Assembly (NCBI GenBank): GCA_022562855.1 | Contig: JADFON010000075.1 | Coordinates: 1 to 7,661 of the forward strand | Length of the DNA: 7,661 bases | DNA from: Candidatus Zhuqueibacterota bacterium | GTDB taxonomy: Bacteria > SM23-31 | Direction: 5' to 3' | Shown: piece by piece, positions 6,764 to 7,661 of the stretch | Layout of the letters: each line of letters begins with the position of its first letter | Numbering within the stretch: position 1 is the stretch's first letter | The notes under the pieces: model-generated | Seen by the model: only the letters and a program-made list of their open reading frames with translations | What the model was told of the DNA's origin: nothing | The model's database searches: none | Position numbers and translations under genes: made by a program

Positions 6764-7279
6764 ATGAATAATTTTACTTCTATAAGGATGACACACCTTT
6801 TCAACACCAGCGTTCTAAAATGGAGCGCAGGTTTTCTCGTGCTTATCCTGATTCAAATATCTGTGCTTAAATATTTGGCGTTAGCCAGGGCTAACATTGT
6901 TGTGCAGCCCGATTTGATATTAATTTTACTTTTTTTTTACGGTATCCGGCAGTCTCAAATTGCCTCCACTGTAACAGGTTTTTTCTCCGGGTTATTTCTT
7001 GATGCCTTTAGCGGCGGGATGCTTGGTATGCATGCGCTTTCGAAGACTATAGCCGGTTTTATACTCGGGTATATTCCTCGTGCGCACAAAATCCAGACAT
7101 TATTGCACTTTTGTTTGTTCTATTTTGTTGTAAGCATCATTCATGATTTTGTATATTATTTACTGTATACCATTAATAACGAAATTGGCATGTGGAGACT
7201 CCTGCTTGTGTATTCTTTACCGTCGACTTTATACTCTGTGTTTATTAGCGGTTTAGTATTTTACATGCTAAAACGATAA
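6764..7279 (+). CDS. mreD: Rod shape-determining protein MreD
   Basis: MreD is a small integral membrane protein of the elongasome that partners MreC. The 171 residues are very hydrophobic, with about five or six membrane segments (roughly 21-40, 50-62, 66-80, 90-104, 113-137 and 145-168). The family pattern is seen in QPDLILILLFFYG (48-60) and in GFFSGLFLDAFSGGMLG (72-88), followed by LSKTIAGFILGYI (92-104). Identification rests on this pattern, length and position between mreC and the PBP2 gene. No Shine-Dalgarno is evident before the ATG; an internal ATG at 6788 is possible but AAGG abuts it directly, too close to act as its site. PBP2 begins 18 nt after the stop. Confidence 0.92.
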   Translation: MNNFTSIRMTHLFNTSVLKWSAGFLVLILIQISVLKYLALARANIVVQPDLILILLFFYGIRQSQIASTVTGFFSGLFLDAFSGGMLGMHALSKTIAGFILGYIPRAHKIQTLLHFCLFYFVVSIIHDFVYYLLYTINNEIGMWRLLLVYSLPSTLYSVFISGLVFYMLKR

Positions 7280-7297
7280 ACCTAAAAACTATTTGCA

Positions 7298-7661
7298 ATG
7301 AACGAAGAAACTCCCGACCAGTTGAGTCAAAGAAGCCAAAGCTTCACACTCGCAACGGCATTTATCTTTTTAGTTATACTCAGCAGGTTTTTCTATATCC
7401 AGATACTCGGCAGTGAAGAACACTACCTGAGGTCTGAGGCTAATAGAACCCGTCCGGTTGAAGAAATTCCTACACGCGGTCTGATATTCGACCGTAACAA
7501 TGTTCTGCTGGTTGACAATGTTCCGGCATATTCCATCTATGTATTTCCTTATGAGCTAAAAGACATAGATTATCTTTATGAACTGATAGGTCAAAAATTT
7601 CATGAAGACCTTGAAAATGTAAAAGAGAAGATAAAGAATGCTAAAACTCGTTATCAACCGG
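7298..7661 (+). CDS. mrdA: Penicillin-binding protein 2, elongasome transpeptidase (N-terminal part, cut by window edge)
   Basis: The frame is open from the ATG at 7298 to the edge and gives 121 residues. A short cytoplasmic stretch is followed by one membrane segment (about 15-33), then YIQILGSEEHYLRSEANRTR (33-52) and the class B PBP signature PTRGLIFDRNNVLLVDN (58-74) with PAYSIYVFPYEL (76-87), the start of the pedestal domain. The transpeptidase domain with its SxxK, SxN and KTG motifs must lie beyond the edge. In rod-shaped bacteria this protein cross-links new lateral wall together with RodA, whose gene is expected next. Following mreBCD directly argues for PBP2 rather than the division enzyme PBP3. 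No ribosome binding site is visible in the 18-nt gap. Confidence 0.93.
   Translation, partial: MNEETPDQLSQRSQSFTLATAFIFLVILSRFFYIQILGSEEHYLRSEANRTRPVEEIPTRGLIFDRNNVLLVDNVPAYSIYVFPYELKDIDYLYELIGQKFHEDLENVKEKIKNAKTRYQP

Noticed and set aside
6736-6771. Eleven-codon mini-frame (ATG at 6736 to TAA) bridging the mreC end and mreD start
   Set aside because: It is short, overlaps both genes out of frame and has no ribosome binding site. It is most likely chance, although a coupling role cannot be excluded.

Overview
This window looks like chromosomal DNA from a low-to-moderate GC bacterium. Three things point to the FCB group (Bacteroidetes-like, Marinimicrobia, Calditrichota or relatives), but this is inference without a database search: purH lies directly upstream of mreB-mreC-mreD-mrdA; PurN carries a short loop insertion after its NIHPALLP motif; and several genes lack a clear Shine-Dalgarno site. 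No tRNA, rRNA, CRISPR array, insertion sequence or phage gene was seen.

Layout. On the minus strand, from about 1317 down to the left edge, are a MutY-like DNA glycosylase without an iron-sulfur cluster and, 21 nt behind it, the N-terminal 142 residues of an exported amidohydrolase of the N-acyl-D-amino-acid deacylase type. A 337-bp gene-free divergent region (1318-1654) follows. It holds an unusual GC-rich block with a perfect 10-bp hairpin, bracketed by AT-rich inverted repeats. Everything to the right is on the plus strand: LD-carboxypeptidase (TTG start), purN, purH, then after an 88-bp gap mreB (GTG start), mreC (GTG start), mreD and the first 121 residues of PBP2 (mrdA), cut by the window edge.

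How the genes work together. PurN and PurH carry out the two folate-dependent formyl transfers, and the final ring closure, of IMP synthesis; their reading frames overlap by 14 nt. MreB, MreC, MreD and PBP2 form the core of the elongasome that builds the lateral cell wall; rodA is expected just downstream. LD-carboxypeptidase trims recycled murein tetrapeptides and so links to the cell-wall genes. ldcA-purN-purH are packed within 11 nt or overlap, so they are probably one transcript. A candidate sigma70-type promoter before mreB may give the mre genes their own start.

The window is mostly well-understood housekeeping DNA. The points most worth a second look are the non-canonical MutY-like protein (no Fe-S cysteines, Glu instead of the usual catalytic Asp, a winged-helix-like tail instead of the 8-oxoG recognition domain) and the structured GC-rich insert between the divergent genes. 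No convincing undescribed multi-gene system was found.
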